From: JACZQZ01 sp046756945
Lineage (GTDB): Bacteria > Pseudomonadota > Alphaproteobacteria > Rhodospirillales > 2-02-FULL-58-16
Direction of reading: 5' to 3'
Assembly: GCA_046756945.1 (NCBI GenBank)
Contig: JBHHXI010000020.1
Location: 1 to 28,540, forward strand
DNA: 28,540 nucleotides
Part shown: positions 7,138 through 15,286 of the stretch, piece after piece
Layout: each line of letters begins with the position of its first letter
Numbering within the stretch: position 1 is the first letter of the stretch
The notes under the pieces: generated by a model
The model's input: the letters and a program-made list of their open reading frames with translations, nothing else
Databases searched by the model: none
Told to the model about the DNA's origin: nothing
Program-made: the position numbers and the translations under genes

Positions 7138-8188
7138 CACCTTCGCCATCGACGGGCGCGCCATCGGCCCCGGGCATCCGCCCTATATCGTCGCCGAAAT
7201 GTCGGGCAACCACAACGGCGACAAGGAGCGCGCCTTCGCCATCGTGGAGGCGGCGAAACGGGCCGGCGCCGATGCGGTCAAGCTGCAGACCTATACCGCC
7301 GACACGCTCACCATCGATCACGACGGCCCCGAATTCCGCATCACCGGCGGACCTTGGGACGGCTACACGCTCTACCGGCTGTACGAAGAGGCCCACACCC
7401 CTTGGGGATGGCACGAAGACCTGTTCGCCAGGGGTCGCGAGCTGGGTATCACAGTCTTCAGCTCGCCGTTCGACGGAACCGCGGTGGATTTCCTCGAGAA
7501 ACTGGATGCGCCCGCCTACAAGATCGCCTCGTTCGAGGTCATCGACCTGCCCCTCATCGAGCGCGCGGCGGCGACGGGGAAGCCGCTGATCCTGTCCACC
7601 GGCCTGGCGGACGCCGACGAGATCGGCGAGGCGGTGGCGGCGGCGCGCCGGGCCGGGTGCCGGGATCTGATGGTGCTCCATTGCGTGAGCGGCTACCCGA
7701 CGCCGCCATCGGACGCCAACCTGCGCACCATGGCGGACCTGGCGCGCGCCTTCGACGTCGCCGCAGGCCTGTCCGACCACACCGACGGGATCGCCGTTGC
7801 GGTGGCGGCGGCGGCGCTTGGGGCCTGTCTGATCGAGAAGCACGTCACGCTGAGCCGCGCCGACGGCGGGCCCGATGCCGCCTTTTCCCTGGAGCCCGGC
7901 GAGCTCGCCACCCTGGTCGAGGGATGCCGCGCGGCCCAGGCCGCGCTGGGCGAGGTAACCTATGGGCGCGCCGAAAGCGAGCGCGGCAACGCGCTGTTCC
8001 GCCGCTCCCTGTACGTGGTCGAGGACGTGGCCGCCGGCGATCCCTTCACCGAGGGCAACCTGCGTTCCATCCGTCCGGGCCACGGCCTGGCGCCCAAGCA
8101 CCTGCCCGATGTCCTGGGCAAACGCGCCGCCCGTCCCTTGAAGCGGGGCACCGCCCTGGGCTGGGACATGGTGGCCAAGAACGTTTAG
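7127..8188 (+). CDS. pseI: Pseudaminic acid synthase (NeuB family)
   Basis: PseI condenses the 6-deoxy-2,4-diacetamido-altrose released by PseG with phosphoenolpyruvate, giving the nine-carbon nonulosonic acid. The 353-residue product has the NeuB TIM-barrel start PPYIVAEMSGNHNGDKERA, then AGADAVKLQTYTADT, FSSPFDGTAVDFLE, YKIASFE, LILSTGLADADEI, LHCVSGYPTPP and the metal-site region GLSDHTDG, followed by LIEKHVTLSRADGGPDAAFSL. The last 60 or so residues form the SAF antifreeze-like domain (FRRSLYVVEDVAAGD through KRGTALGWDMV). The MSGNHN and PDAAFSL details fit pseudaminic rather than sialic acid synthases. The start overlaps the pseG/H stop by 11 bases, which implies coupled translation. The next gene follows after 35 bases. 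Confidence 0.9.
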   Translation: MPGDTFAIDGRAIGPGHPPYIVAEMSGNHNGDKERAFAIVEAAKRAGADAVKLQTYTADTLTIDHDGPEFRITGGPWDGYTLYRLYEEAHTPWGWHEDLFARGRELGITVFSSPFDGTAVDFLEKLDAPAYKIASFEVIDLPLIERAAATGKPLILSTGLADADEIGEAVAAARRAGCRDLMVLHCVSGYPTPPSDANLRTMADLARAFDVAAGLSDHTDGIAVAVAAAALGACLIEKHVTLSRADGGPDAAFSLEPGELATLVEGCRAAQAALGEVTYGRAESERGNALFRRSLYVVEDVAAGDPFTEGNLRSIRPGHGLAPKHLPDVLGKRAARPLKRGTALGWDMVAKNV

Positions 8189-8223
8189 ATTGCCGCTGCA
8201 GTGGCAGAGGCGGAGACCGTTCC

Positions 8224-8967
8224 ATGAGCCGCACGCAAAGGGTTGTCGCCACCATCGAGGCGCGCATGGGCTCGACCCGCCTGCCCGGCAAGGTGCTCAA
8301 GAAGGCGGTCGGCAAACCCATGCTGGAGCTGATGGTGGAACGCTTGAAGCGGGTGCCGTCGCTGTCGGGCATCGTCATCGCCACCACCACCAATGCCCCC
8401 GACGACGCTATCGTGGAATTGGCCGGGCGGCTGGGCGTGGGGTGTCACCGGGGCAGCGAAATGGACATTACCGAGCGCCTTCTGGGGGCGGCGGAGGCCC
8501 ACGGCATCGACGTCATCGTCGAAACCACCGGCGACTGTCCGTTGATAGACCCCGACGTCGTCGACCGCTGCATCCGGACCTATCTGGAGAGCGGCGTGGA
8601 CTACGTGTCCAATGTCCTGGAGCGCACCTATCCCATCGGCATGGACACCCAGGTCTTTTCCACCGCCACCCTTGCCGACGTGGACCGGAGGACCCATGAG
8701 CCATTCGACCGCGAGCACGGCGCGGTCTACATTTACCGCAATCCGGAGATCTATTCCGTGAAGAACGTGGCGGCGCCGCCGGAATTCATCGATCCGAAGC
8801 TGCGGCTCACCCTGGATACCATCGAGGACTACCGATTGATCGTCGAGGTCTTCGACGAGCTGTACCCCGGGGACCCCGCCTTCGGGCTGGCCCACGTCAT
8901 GGCCCTGCTGCGCCGCAGGCCGGAGCTGCGCAAGATCAACGGCCATGTCCCCCACCGCTACGTCTGA
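8224..8967 (+). CDS. SpsF-like cytidylyltransferase (probable nonulosonate CMP-activating enzyme)
   Basis: The 247-residue protein belongs to the SpsF group of nucleotidyltransferases (CMP-KDO-synthetase-like fold). The nucleotide-binding start is ATIEARMGSTRLPGKVLKK (residues 9-27), with the R14-x-G-S-T-R19-L-P-G-K23 motif. It continues with KPMLELMVERLKR, IVIATTTNAPDD, the metal-binding TGDCPLIDPDVVD and LTLDTIEDYRLI. In Bacillus sps loci the same family sits with NeuB-like and PseG-like genes. By position it is the best candidate here to make the CMP-sugar, in place of a canonical PseF (which starts with a PARGGSKR-type motif not seen here). The ATG has GGAGA seven bases upstream. It overlaps the next gene by 23 bases. 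The exact sugar is inferred. Confidence 0.78.
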   Translation: MSRTQRVVATIEARMGSTRLPGKVLKKAVGKPMLELMVERLKRVPSLSGIVIATTTNAPDDAIVELAGRLGVGCHRGSEMDITERLLGAAEAHGIDVIVETTGDCPLIDPDVVDRCIRTYLESGVDYVSNVLERTYPIGMDTQVFSTATLADVDRRTHEPFDREHGAVYIYRNPEIYSVKNVAAPPEFIDPKLRLTLDTIEDYRLIVEVFDELYPGDPAFGLAHVMALLRRRPELRKINGHVPHRYV

Positions 8968-9982
8968 CGTCCTCTCCGTGCTCATCGTCGGCTGCGGCGA
9001 CATGGCCGGCGGGTACGACGAGGCCCGCGAGGGCGCGGAAATCCTCACCCATGCGGGGGCCTACGCGCGCCATCCCGGGTTTGCCGTCGCCGCCTGCGTC
9101 GATCCCGACGAGGCGCGCCGGCGGGAATTCATGGAACGCTGGCAAATCGCCGCCGGCTTTTCCGACCTGGCGGCCTGCCGGGCGGGCGGGGCCGCCTTCG
9201 ACGTGGCCAGCGTCTGTACCCCCGTCGCGGCCCACGGGGAGACCCTCGAGGGCCTGCTCGACATGCCGGTGCGCGCCGTGTTCTGCGAAAAGCCGTTGAC
9301 CGGCGACGTGGCCGCATCCCGGCGCATGGTCGACGCCTTCGCCGCCGCCGGGCGGCCGCTGGCGGTCAACTACTTCCGCCGCTGGGACACGTCCATGTCC
9401 GATTTGCGGCGGTCCATCGCCGACGGCGCGTGGGGAGCGGTGCAGTCGGTCGCCGGCCATTACACCAAGGGGATTCTGAATTGCGGCAGCCACATGATCG
9501 ACCTCCTGCAGTTCCTCATCGGCCGGCTGGCGGCGGAGGCCGTGTTTCGCCGCCGGCACGATTTCACCCCCGGCGACCCGACCCTGGACGCCCTACTCGC
9601 CACGGCGGACGGGGCGCCGGTGTATCTCATCGGCGGCGACAGCCGCCTGTTCTTCACCTTCGAGATCGACCTGATGATGGAGCGCGGCCGCATCGTCATC
9701 GAGGACCTGGGCGCGGTGCTCAGGCGCCGCCAGGTGGTCGCCAATCCCCTCTATCCCGGGTATGAATGCCTGGACCGGGGGGATTGGGTGGAAACCGGAT
9801 TCGCCCAGGCCATGGTCCGCGCGGTGGACAACCTGCACGCCCACGTCAACGGCAGGGCGGACCTGCCGAGCGACGGGCGCAGCGCGCTGGCGGCCGAGGA
9901 GGTGTGCGCCACGCTGATGGAAATGGCGGACGCCGTCGCGCCGCCGACGCCGGCGAAAAAGAGCGTAGGAGAAAAGCCGTGA
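8945..9982 (+). CDS. Gfo/Idh/MocA-family NAD(P)-dependent sugar oxidoreductase
   Basis: The 345-residue product has an N-terminal Rossmann fold (VLIVGCGDMAGGYDE, residues 12-26). The family's catalytic region is VFCEKPLTGD, with E115-K116-P117, followed by LAVNYFRRWDTS and LNCGSHMIDLLQF, where the His is a usual catalytic or substrate residue. Such enzymes oxidise or reduce a ring hydroxyl of an activated or free sugar. The aminotransferase that follows overlaps it by four bases (GTGA). An oxidoreductase plus DegT aminotransferase is the classic pair for replacing a sugar hydroxyl by an amine, so the two genes probably act in sequence. The substrate is unknown. The chosen ATG lies inside the end of the previous gene. 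A later GTG near 8980 would remove part of the first beta strand and is less likely. Confidence 0.8.
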   Translation: MSPTATSDVLSVLIVGCGDMAGGYDEAREGAEILTHAGAYARHPGFAVAACVDPDEARRREFMERWQIAAGFSDLAACRAGGAAFDVASVCTPVAAHGETLEGLLDMPVRAVFCEKPLTGDVAASRRMVDAFAAAGRPLAVNYFRRWDTSMSDLRRSIADGAWGAVQSVAGHYTKGILNCGSHMIDLLQFLIGRLAAEAVFRRRHDFTPGDPTLDALLATADGAPVYLIGGDSRLFFTFEIDLMMERGRIVIEDLGAVLRRRQVVANPLYPGYECLDRGDWVETGFAQAMVRAVDNLHAHVNGRADLPSDGRSALAAEEVCATLMEMADAVAPPTPAKKSVGEKP

Positions 9983-11298
9983 GCACGCTGGCTTTGCTGG
10001 GCGGCGAACCCCTCCGCGAGACACTTTTCCCGGCCTATTCGGTGATCGGCAAGGAAGAAATCGAGGCCGTCCGCGCGGTGATGGAGAGCGGCATCCTGTC
10101 GCGCTACGTCGGCGCCTGGAACGAGGGCTTTTACGGCGGACCCCAGGTGCGCGCCTTCGAAGACGAATGGGCCGCGGCTTTCGCGGCGCGCCACGCGGTG
10201 GCCGTCAATTCGGCGACCAGCGGCCTGATCAGCGCCGCCGGCGCCGCCGGCGTCGGCCCGGGGGACGAGGTCATCGTTTCGCCCTACACCATGATGGCCT
10301 CGGCCACGGCGGCGCTGGTCTTCAACGCCGTGCCGGTGTTCGCCGACATCGACCCCCGGACCTACTGCCTGGATGCGGAAAGCGTGCGCAGCCGCGTCAC
10401 GCCGCGCACCAAGGCGATCATCGTCATCCACATCTTCGGCCAGGCCGCCGACATGGATGCGATCATGGAAATCGCCGGGGCCCACGGCCTCGTCGTCATC
10501 GAGGACTGCGCCCAGGCGCCGTTCGCGACGTACAAAGGGCGTCCCGTGGGCACGCTCGGGCACATGGGGGTGTTCAGCTTCAACTACCACAAGCACATCC
10601 ACACCGGCGAGGGCGGCGTCGTCACCACCAACGACGACGCACTGTGCGAACGCCTGCAGCTCATCCGCAACCACGGCGAGGCGGTGGTCGGCGGCAAAGG
10701 GACCGCCAACCTGATCGACATGGTCGGATTCAACTTCCGCATGGGCGAGATCGAGGCCGCCATCGCGCGATGCCAACTGGCCAAGGGGCCGGCCCTGATC
10801 GCCGCCCGGCAGGCCAACGTGGCCTATCTGGAAGGCAGGCTGGCCGGGTTGCCCGGGCTTGCCCTGCCCGCCGTGGCGCCGGGCAACGGCCATGTCTATT
10901 ACGTCCACGCGCTGACCTACGATGAGGCGGCCCTCGGCATTCCGCGCGCGGCGTTCGTCGAGGCCCTGAAGGCGGAACTGCCGGCGACCGCCCTGCGCGA
11001 GCCGGAAGGCCCGCTGATCGGGGAAGGCTATGTGCGCCCGCTTTACCTGGAGCCCATGTACCGGGAACGGATCGCCTACGGCGACGTGGGGTGCCCGTTC
11101 GCCTGTCCCTTCTACGAGGGCGAGACCGATTACCGCCCCGGCCTGTGTCCCAACGCCGAGGCCGCGCACGGCGCCGTGATCACCCACGAGCTCATGCGCC
11201 CGCCGATGTGCGAGGCGGACCTGGACGACGTGGCCGGCGCCTTCCACAAGGTGGTGGAAAACCTGCCGGCGCTGCGCGACCACCACCGCGGCGGCTGA
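9979..11298 (+). CDS. DegT/DnrJ/EryC1-family PLP-dependent sugar aminotransferase
   Basis: The 439-residue product shows the family blocks ALLGGEPLRETLFP, YGGPQVRAFEDEWAAAFAARHAVAVNSATSGL (PLP phosphate-binding SATSGL), GPGDEVIVSPYTMMASATAAL, FADIDPRTYCLD, IIVIHIFGQAADMDAI and VIEDCAQAPFATYKG. The Schiff-base lysine is Lys205 in FSFNYHKHIHTGEGG. It would transfer an amine from glutamate to a keto sugar, probably the product of the Gfo/Idh enzyme upstream. It does not look like a typical PseC: the family is shared, but it is longer and has a C-terminal segment with three Cys (VGCPFACPFYEG, RPGLCPN). The start is GTG with AGGAGA six bases upstream, overlapping the previous stop as GTGA. Confidence 0.85.
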   Translation: MSTLALLGGEPLRETLFPAYSVIGKEEIEAVRAVMESGILSRYVGAWNEGFYGGPQVRAFEDEWAAAFAARHAVAVNSATSGLISAAGAAGVGPGDEVIVSPYTMMASATAALVFNAVPVFADIDPRTYCLDAESVRSRVTPRTKAIIVIHIFGQAADMDAIMEIAGAHGLVVIEDCAQAPFATYKGRPVGTLGHMGVFSFNYHKHIHTGEGGVVTTNDDALCERLQLIRNHGEAVVGGKGTANLIDMVGFNFRMGEIEAAIARCQLAKGPALIAARQANVAYLEGRLAGLPGLALPAVAPGNGHVYYVHALTYDEAALGIPRAAFVEALKAELPATALREPEGPLIGEGYVRPLYLEPMYRERIAYGDVGCPFACPFYEGETDYRPGLCPNAEAAHGAVITHELMRPPMCEADLDDVAGAFHKVVENLPALRDHHRGG

Positions 11299-11306
11299 AA
11301 GGGACC

Positions 11307-12371
11307 ATGGCCCATCTGCTTTTCGCGGCCCACGATACGGGCGGGGCGAACATGCTTCGTCCGGTGATGCCGCTCGCCCGCGCGCGCGGGCACCGGACCT
11401 CCGCCCTGGCCGCCGGCCCGGCGGCGGCCGTCTGGCGCGGCGCCGGCGAGGATGTGGTGGACGCGGGCGGCGACGAGGCGGCGATGGGCGCCACGTTGGA
11501 CGGCCTGGCGCCCGGACTGGTCGTCACCGGCACCGGCTACGCCGATTTCGAGCGCACCCTGTGGCGGCTGGCGCGGCACCGGGGCACCCGTTCCGTGGCC
11601 GCCATCGACAGCTGGACCACCCTGCGCCAGCGCTTTTCGTGCGCGGACGGCACGGAGGTCCAGCCCGACGCCATCTGCGTCGTCGACGAACGGATGCGCG
11701 ACCAGATCCTGGGCGAGGGCTGGTGCCGGGTGCCGCTCCATGTCACCGGCCAGCCCCACCTGGAGGCCGTCGTCCGGCGCCTGGGCGCCAGGCGCGCCGG
11801 GCGCAAACCCACGGACACGCCGCTTCTCGTGTTCTTTTCCGAATCCCTGCGCCGGGACTACGGCGGCGAAGGCGCCGGTTATGACCAGTTCACCGTCGCC
11901 GGGGCGCTGGTGCCGGCGTTGGCGGGTCTGGGGCCGTTGACCCTGGTCATCCAGCTCCACCCCCGGGACGACCGCGGGGAATGGGAAGGGTGGGTGCGCG
12001 GGCGGCGGGTTCCGGACGGCGTCGCCCTGACCCTCGGCGCCGGGGATACTGACACCCTTCTCGTCGCCTGCGACGGCGCCATCGGCATGACGACGATGGT
12101 TCTCATGGAGGCGGCGCTGCTGGGGGTTCCGGTCCTGTCCCTGCAGCCGGGCCGGACGCGGGTTCTCAATCCGGGATTGGACGCCGTGGACGGGTTGCGG
12201 GTGGTCACCGAAGACAAGGATATCGCCCCGGCGATGGCCGAATTCGCGCGCGCCCTGGCGCGCCCGGCGCCGGCCTCTCCCGCCTGTTCGCCGCTGCTGG
12301 CGGATGCCGGCCGGCGTTTCCTGGCGGCGGTGGAAGCGGAACTCCGGGCCCCGGAAACCGCTCCCCGGTGA
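11307..12371 (+). CDS. GT-B-like protein of the sugar operon, function unassigned
   Basis: I do not recognise a named family. The 354-residue product starts with a Rossmann-like strand-loop AHLLFAAHDTGGANMLRPV followed by LARARGH. This resembles the first half of GT-B enzymes that open with a GD-x-GGAN-type loop. The second half has LLVFFSESLRRDYGG, LTLVIQLHPRDDRGEW and VACDGAIGMTTMVLMEAALLGVPVLSLQPG, the last typical of the nucleotide-binding half of GT-B and UDP-GlcNAc-2-epimerase-like folds. It could be a glycosyltransferase or a UDP-sugar hydrolase or epimerase working on the same nonulosonate. It is the last gene of the compact operon, eight bases after the aminotransferase, with a weak ribosome site (AAAGGGA). 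Confidence 0.6.
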   Translation: MAHLLFAAHDTGGANMLRPVMPLARARGHRTSALAAGPAAAVWRGAGEDVVDAGGDEAAMGATLDGLAPGLVVTGTGYADFERTLWRLARHRGTRSVAAIDSWTTLRQRFSCADGTEVQPDAICVVDERMRDQILGEGWCRVPLHVTGQPHLEAVVRRLGARRAGRKPTDTPLLVFFSESLRRDYGGEGAGYDQFTVAGALVPALAGLGPLTLVIQLHPRDDRGEWEGWVRGRRVPDGVALTLGAGDTDTLLVACDGAIGMTTMVLMEAALLGVPVLSLQPGRTRVLNPGLDAVDGLRVVTEDKDIAPAMAEFARALARPAPASPACSPLLADAGRRFLAAVEAELRAPETAPR

Positions 12372-12507
12372 CGTAAGAAGAGGGGAGGCGTGACGGCGGC
12401 GACCGGTCCTATCCTCCTGGATAATTTACCGCTGAGCCGCGCACCGCTTACATTTTCCATCAGGATCGTGTGTCGCGCCGCCCGCATGTTTCGGCGGGGT
12501 GTTGGGA

Positions 12508-12524
12508 GGCACGCAATTGCCCGG
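12508..12524 (+). promoter_or_regulatory. Sigma-54-like or palindromic element upstream of flaF copy 2
   Basis: GGCACGCAATTGCCCGG shares the 11 bases GGCACGCAATT with the sigma-54 promoter of flgI. Here the GG and GC elements are 9 rather than 10 bases apart, so it may be a defective promoter or a palindrome (GGCA-N6-TGCC). A second weak candidate with exact spacing is GG-N10-GC at 12419-12432, whose -24 and -12 blocks otherwise match poorly. Confidence 0.25.
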
Positions 12525-12566
12525 CGTCCATGACACGGGCGCGGAACGAACAATCAGGAGAGACGA

Positions 12567-12923
12567 ATGACCTATGATAATGCCACGGAGGGAGCGCTCT
12601 CGATTTCGGAGGAAGAGGCGTTCGGTTTGTCGCGGGCCGCGGTGATGCTGGATCAGGCCAAGCAGAATCGCGCCGACAGGGCCGCTTTGGCGACCGCCCT
12701 GAACCATAATCTGGAGTTGTGGGTGGCCATCCAGGGGATCGTGGCGCGGCGTGATAACGACCTGCCCGAACGCGTCAAGGACAACCTGATTTCGCTGGGC
12801 AATTATGTCGCCGACACGACGTTCAAAAGCGCCGATGGTCTCGAGGACGAGGCAATCGACACCCTGATCAACATCAACCTGCAGATCAGCGAAGGCCTGT
12901 TGGAAGGTCACGCCGCGACGTAG
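12567..12923 (+). CDS. flaF: FlaF-family protein, copy 2 (short, diverged)
   Basis: The 118-residue product aligns with the first FlaF and the general family. It has a first helix AFGLSRAAVMLDQAKQN, a second block ALNHNLELWVAIQGIVARRDNDLPERVKDNLISLGNYV (compare LRLNWRLWTIFQVEL in copy 1) and a final helix INLQISEGLLEG (compare INRDIAGGLLDG). It lacks the acidic C-terminal extension and the YG-rich N-terminus of copy 1. FlaF proteins regulate flagellin translation or act in its secretion. A second copy may serve a different flagellin or a different step. The ATG has AGGAGAG five bases upstream. It sits 195 bp after the sugar operon, in a gap with sigma-54-like sequences, and so may be transcribed separately. 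Confidence 0.72.
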   Translation: MTYDNATEGALSISEEEAFGLSRAAVMLDQAKQNRADRAALATALNHNLELWVAIQGIVARRDNDLPERVKDNLISLGNYVADTTFKSADGLEDEAIDTLININLQISEGLLEGHAAT

Positions 12924-13183
12924 GTTTTCCGCGGACCGGAAGGCGCCGCACCGGCGTTCGGTGTCCCACACCGGGGTCCTGGCATCCGGCTCGCCTCGCT
13001 CGCCTCGCTGGCGATCCGGCGAAGCGGGCTGACGCTCCGGCGCAGCGGGGCGGTGGCCGGGCGAACGCTCGCCCCCGGCGACGGGGGGGCGCGGATGATC
13101 CCCAAGCCCGATTTGTGCTAGTTTACCGGTGGCCACCCCTGGCCGGCCGTGAACAGCCGTGAACGGGCGAAAAGAACGCGACC
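12924..13183. other. Intergenic stretch with short repeats, no gene seen
   Basis: The region holds a tandem TCGCCTCGC at 12991-13008 and two copies of an imperfect TCCGGCGMAGCGGG motif around 13015-13028 and 13046-13059. No convincing coding frame is present. A small AT-richer patch at about 13110-13125 (TTTGTGCTAGTTTACC) may hold a promoter for the next gene, but no clear -35 is seen. Confidence 0.4.
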
Positions 13184-13687
13184 ATGCGCGGTTTCAACCT
13201 GACCAGCAGGCCCCCGTGGTATTCCGGGAGCCTGAAAATCACCGAGCGGGAGTTTCTGGAGGAGCTCGCCGGGACCGATCCCGATTCGGCCGCCGGTCTG
13301 CCGGCGTTCTTCGACCGGTGCCGGGCGCTGGGACTGGGTGTCGCCGGGGGCGACGCGGCGATGGTGATCCAGTGGCTGGATGCCGACGCCGGCAAGGTCG
13401 TTTTCGCGACGATCCTCAGGGACGGGCGGGTGGACACACGCTATGTCTGCTCGGCGGCGCGGGAGATCGGCGACCGCCCGGCCGGCGAGGCGTACCTGGA
13501 CGGCATGGCGGCGCTGCTCGGGCACGCCGCCGTGCTCAGGGAGGGCAGCGACCTGAACTGGCGCGTGACCAGGGACGGGGAACTGCCCCACATCCGCGAT
13601 CTGCTGGCCCAGTCCGGCCGCTGGCTGGCCCTGATCGCAGGGACCATGGACAGACTGCGCGAAGCCGCCCGCGGCGGCGGTGGATAG
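13184..13687 (+). CDS. Unrecognised 167-residue cytoplasmic protein
   Basis: I do not recognise a family. The 167-residue product has no signal peptide or membrane segment. It has an N-terminal acidic helix (TEREFLEELAGTDPDS). A beta-rich centre follows: LGVAGGDAAMVIQWLDADAGKVVFATILRDGRVDTRYVCSA. It ends in a helical part with Trp residues (LNWRVTRDGELPHIRDLLAQSGRWLALIAGTMDRL). Codon use fits the surrounding genes, and the opposite-strand open frame here lacks any family signal, so coding is likely. The ribosome site is weak (GAAAAG about 12 bases upstream). It converges with the radical SAM gene, and a stem-loop lies just after its stop. Its place at the end of the glycosylation/FlaF block is the only hint to its role. 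Confidence 0.6.
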   Translation: MRGFNLTSRPPWYSGSLKITEREFLEELAGTDPDSAAGLPAFFDRCRALGLGVAGGDAAMVIQWLDADAGKVVFATILRDGRVDTRYVCSAAREIGDRPAGEAYLDGMAALLGHAAVLREGSDLNWRVTRDGELPHIRDLLAQSGRWLALIAGTMDRLREAARGGGG

Positions 13688-13691
13688 ATGC

Positions 13692-13716
13692 CCGTGCGGG
13701 GACGCCCCGTACACGG
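13692..13716 (+). terminator. Stem-loop after the 167-residue protein gene
   Basis: CCGTGCGGGG (13692-13701) pairs with CCCCG (13705-13709) and CACGG (13712-13716) around an ACG loop, with a two-base bulge. No T-run follows. It lies between convergent genes, so a terminator role is likely but not proven. Confidence 0.35.
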
Positions 13717-13862
13717 AACAAGATCCCGGCGACAGGCTTTCCCGCCGCGGCCGGCGCGGTTCGACCGGTCGCGGACCTGCGCAACCGGGAATTCGGGGGT
13801 GAGGCTTAAGGGAAACGGGGGGGGCGAACGTCTTGACGGGAGAACGGAGATACCCGGCCGGG

Positions 13863-15194
13863 CTACATGAGGATTTCGCCGTGCTGGGTTCTGAATTCCT
13901 CGTACACCTTCCTGTATTGGTCTTTGTGCCCGTCCTCCATCCACGGGATGTCCATCCAGGTGTTGTATTCGAAGTGGCTGTTGGCGCCGACCTCGGCCCA
14001 TTCCTCCAAGGAGTTGGGCCGGATGAAGCCCTTCATGTAGAGGAGATCGTAGAGCTCGGTCCCCGGCAGGGGCCTGAAGAAGGTGGAACTGAGCCGGAAG
14101 GCGGGATGGATCTCGCGGATTTCCCAGATGTAGTCGATGGTTTTCTTGATGTCGTCGACCGTTTCCCCGGGGATGCCGAAGATCAGGCCGGAGACCATCT
14201 TGATGTCCGCCTGGTCCAGCCTGTAGGCCACGGTCTTGAACATATCCAGGTGCCTGAGGCCTTTTTTCATGACCTCTTCGGCGATGTACTGGCTCCCGGT
14301 TTCCAGGCCGACGACCAGGAAGCCAAGCTCGGCGTCCCGGTTCCTGATCTCGATCAGCTCCTCCGTCGAGTACTTGTTCAGCTCGACGGCCCGGGCATCG
14401 GCCATCCACCTGATGCCGGAATAGTCGTCCAGCAGCTTGACGATGTCGAAGACCCGTTCCTTGCGGGTGAACAGGGTGGCGTCGAAAAAGCACAGTTCCT
14501 CGAACGGATACTGGTCATGCAGATTGGCCAGGTCCCGCCGGACGAGGTCGATCGGCTTGGGCGTCCACTTGCGGAATTCCGGCGTCGCGCAGAAGGTGCA
14601 CTTGGCGGGGCAGCCGTAATGGGAGACGTACATGACCCGTTTCGTCGCCTCGTTGATATAGCTGTCCAGGTTGATCTTGTGATACGGCAGCTGGTACCAG
14701 TTGTCGCCGGCGAACTTCTTGTCGGTGGGCAGGAATATCAACTCCGAGTTGTCCTTCCGGTACAGCCCCGGGATGACGTGCCCGTTCAGGTCTCCGTGCT
14801 CGAGCAGTTCGGCGACAAGGGCGTAGAACGGGGCCTCTCCGAACCCGGCGACGGCATAGTCCACGTGATCGTCTTCGATGGACTGGGCGGCGAGGGCGCT
14901 GACGTGGGGACCGCCGGCCACGGTGATGATGCGGGGATGGGTTTCCCTGACGTGTTTGAGAATCTCGTATCCGCAATGGGTCTGGTAGCCGGTGAACATG
15001 GTCACCCCGACCATCCACGCGTCGTCGAGCAAGGTATCCAGACGGGACGGCTCATCGACGCGCTGGTCATAGATCTCGTAGTCGACGCCCATCCGCTCCA
15101 GGGGCGCCGCCAGGGACAGTGTGCTCAGGGGCAGATGGTGGTGTTCTTTTTCGAGATCGATGCGGGGGAAGCAAAGAACGATTTTGCCGGACAT
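13863..15194 (-). CDS. B12-binding-domain radical SAM protein
   Basis: The 443-residue product begins with a cobalamin-binding-like Rossmann domain (SGKIVLCFPRI, then VGVTMFTGYQTHCGYEILKHV and ITVAGGPHVSALA). A radical SAM core follows with the cluster motif YGCPAKCTFC, C195-x3-C199-x2-C202. Later blocks fit the family: LCFFDATLFTRKERV, IRWMADARAVELN, FLVVGLETGSQYI and MVSGLIFGIPGETVDDIKKTIDYI. Enzymes of this class methylate unreactive carbon or phosphorus, or rearrange sugars and lipids. In a flagellar glycosylation region, C-methylation or another change of the flagellin sugar is a reasonable guess. The frame extends 21 residues further upstream, but ATG 15194 begins the conserved domain and is preferred; ATG 15257 is the alternative. 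A promoter-like sequence lies about 100 bp upstream. Confidence 0.75.
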   Translation of the reverse strand: MSGKIVLCFPRIDLEKEHHHLPLSTLSLAAPLERMGVDYEIYDQRVDEPSRLDTLLDDAWMVGVTMFTGYQTHCGYEILKHVRETHPRIITVAGGPHVSALAAQSIEDDHVDYAVAGFGEAPFYALVAELLEHGDLNGHVIPGLYRKDNSELIFLPTDKKFAGDNWYQLPYHKINLDSYINEATKRVMYVSHYGCPAKCTFCATPEFRKWTPKPIDLVRRDLANLHDQYPFEELCFFDATLFTRKERVFDIVKLLDDYSGIRWMADARAVELNKYSTEELIEIRNRDAELGFLVVGLETGSQYIAEEVMKKGLRHLDMFKTVAYRLDQADIKMVSGLIFGIPGETVDDIKKTIDYIWEIREIHPAFRLSSTFFRPLPGTELYDLLYMKGFIRPNSLEEWAEVGANSHFEYNTWMDIPWMEDGHKDQYRKVYEEFRTQHGEILM

Positions 15195-15286
15195 GCTCTC
15201 ACGGGCTCCCACATTCCGGTGGCCGGGCGATCGGGGCGGGCGCCGCCGATTCGCCATCGTAAGGTGTACGTAGGATGTGGCTGAGA

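Noticed and set aside
4797..12456. Shared CTWACATTTT upstream of both flaF genes
   Set aside because: It is only ten bases long, lies at different distances from the two starts, and has no matching partner box. Probably coincidence.
13833..15284. Long plus-strand open frame of 483 codons opposite the radical SAM gene
   Set aside because: It is the mirror of a gene with clear radical SAM motifs. Its product has no domain pattern and is rich in Val, Gly and Asp as typical antisense frames are.
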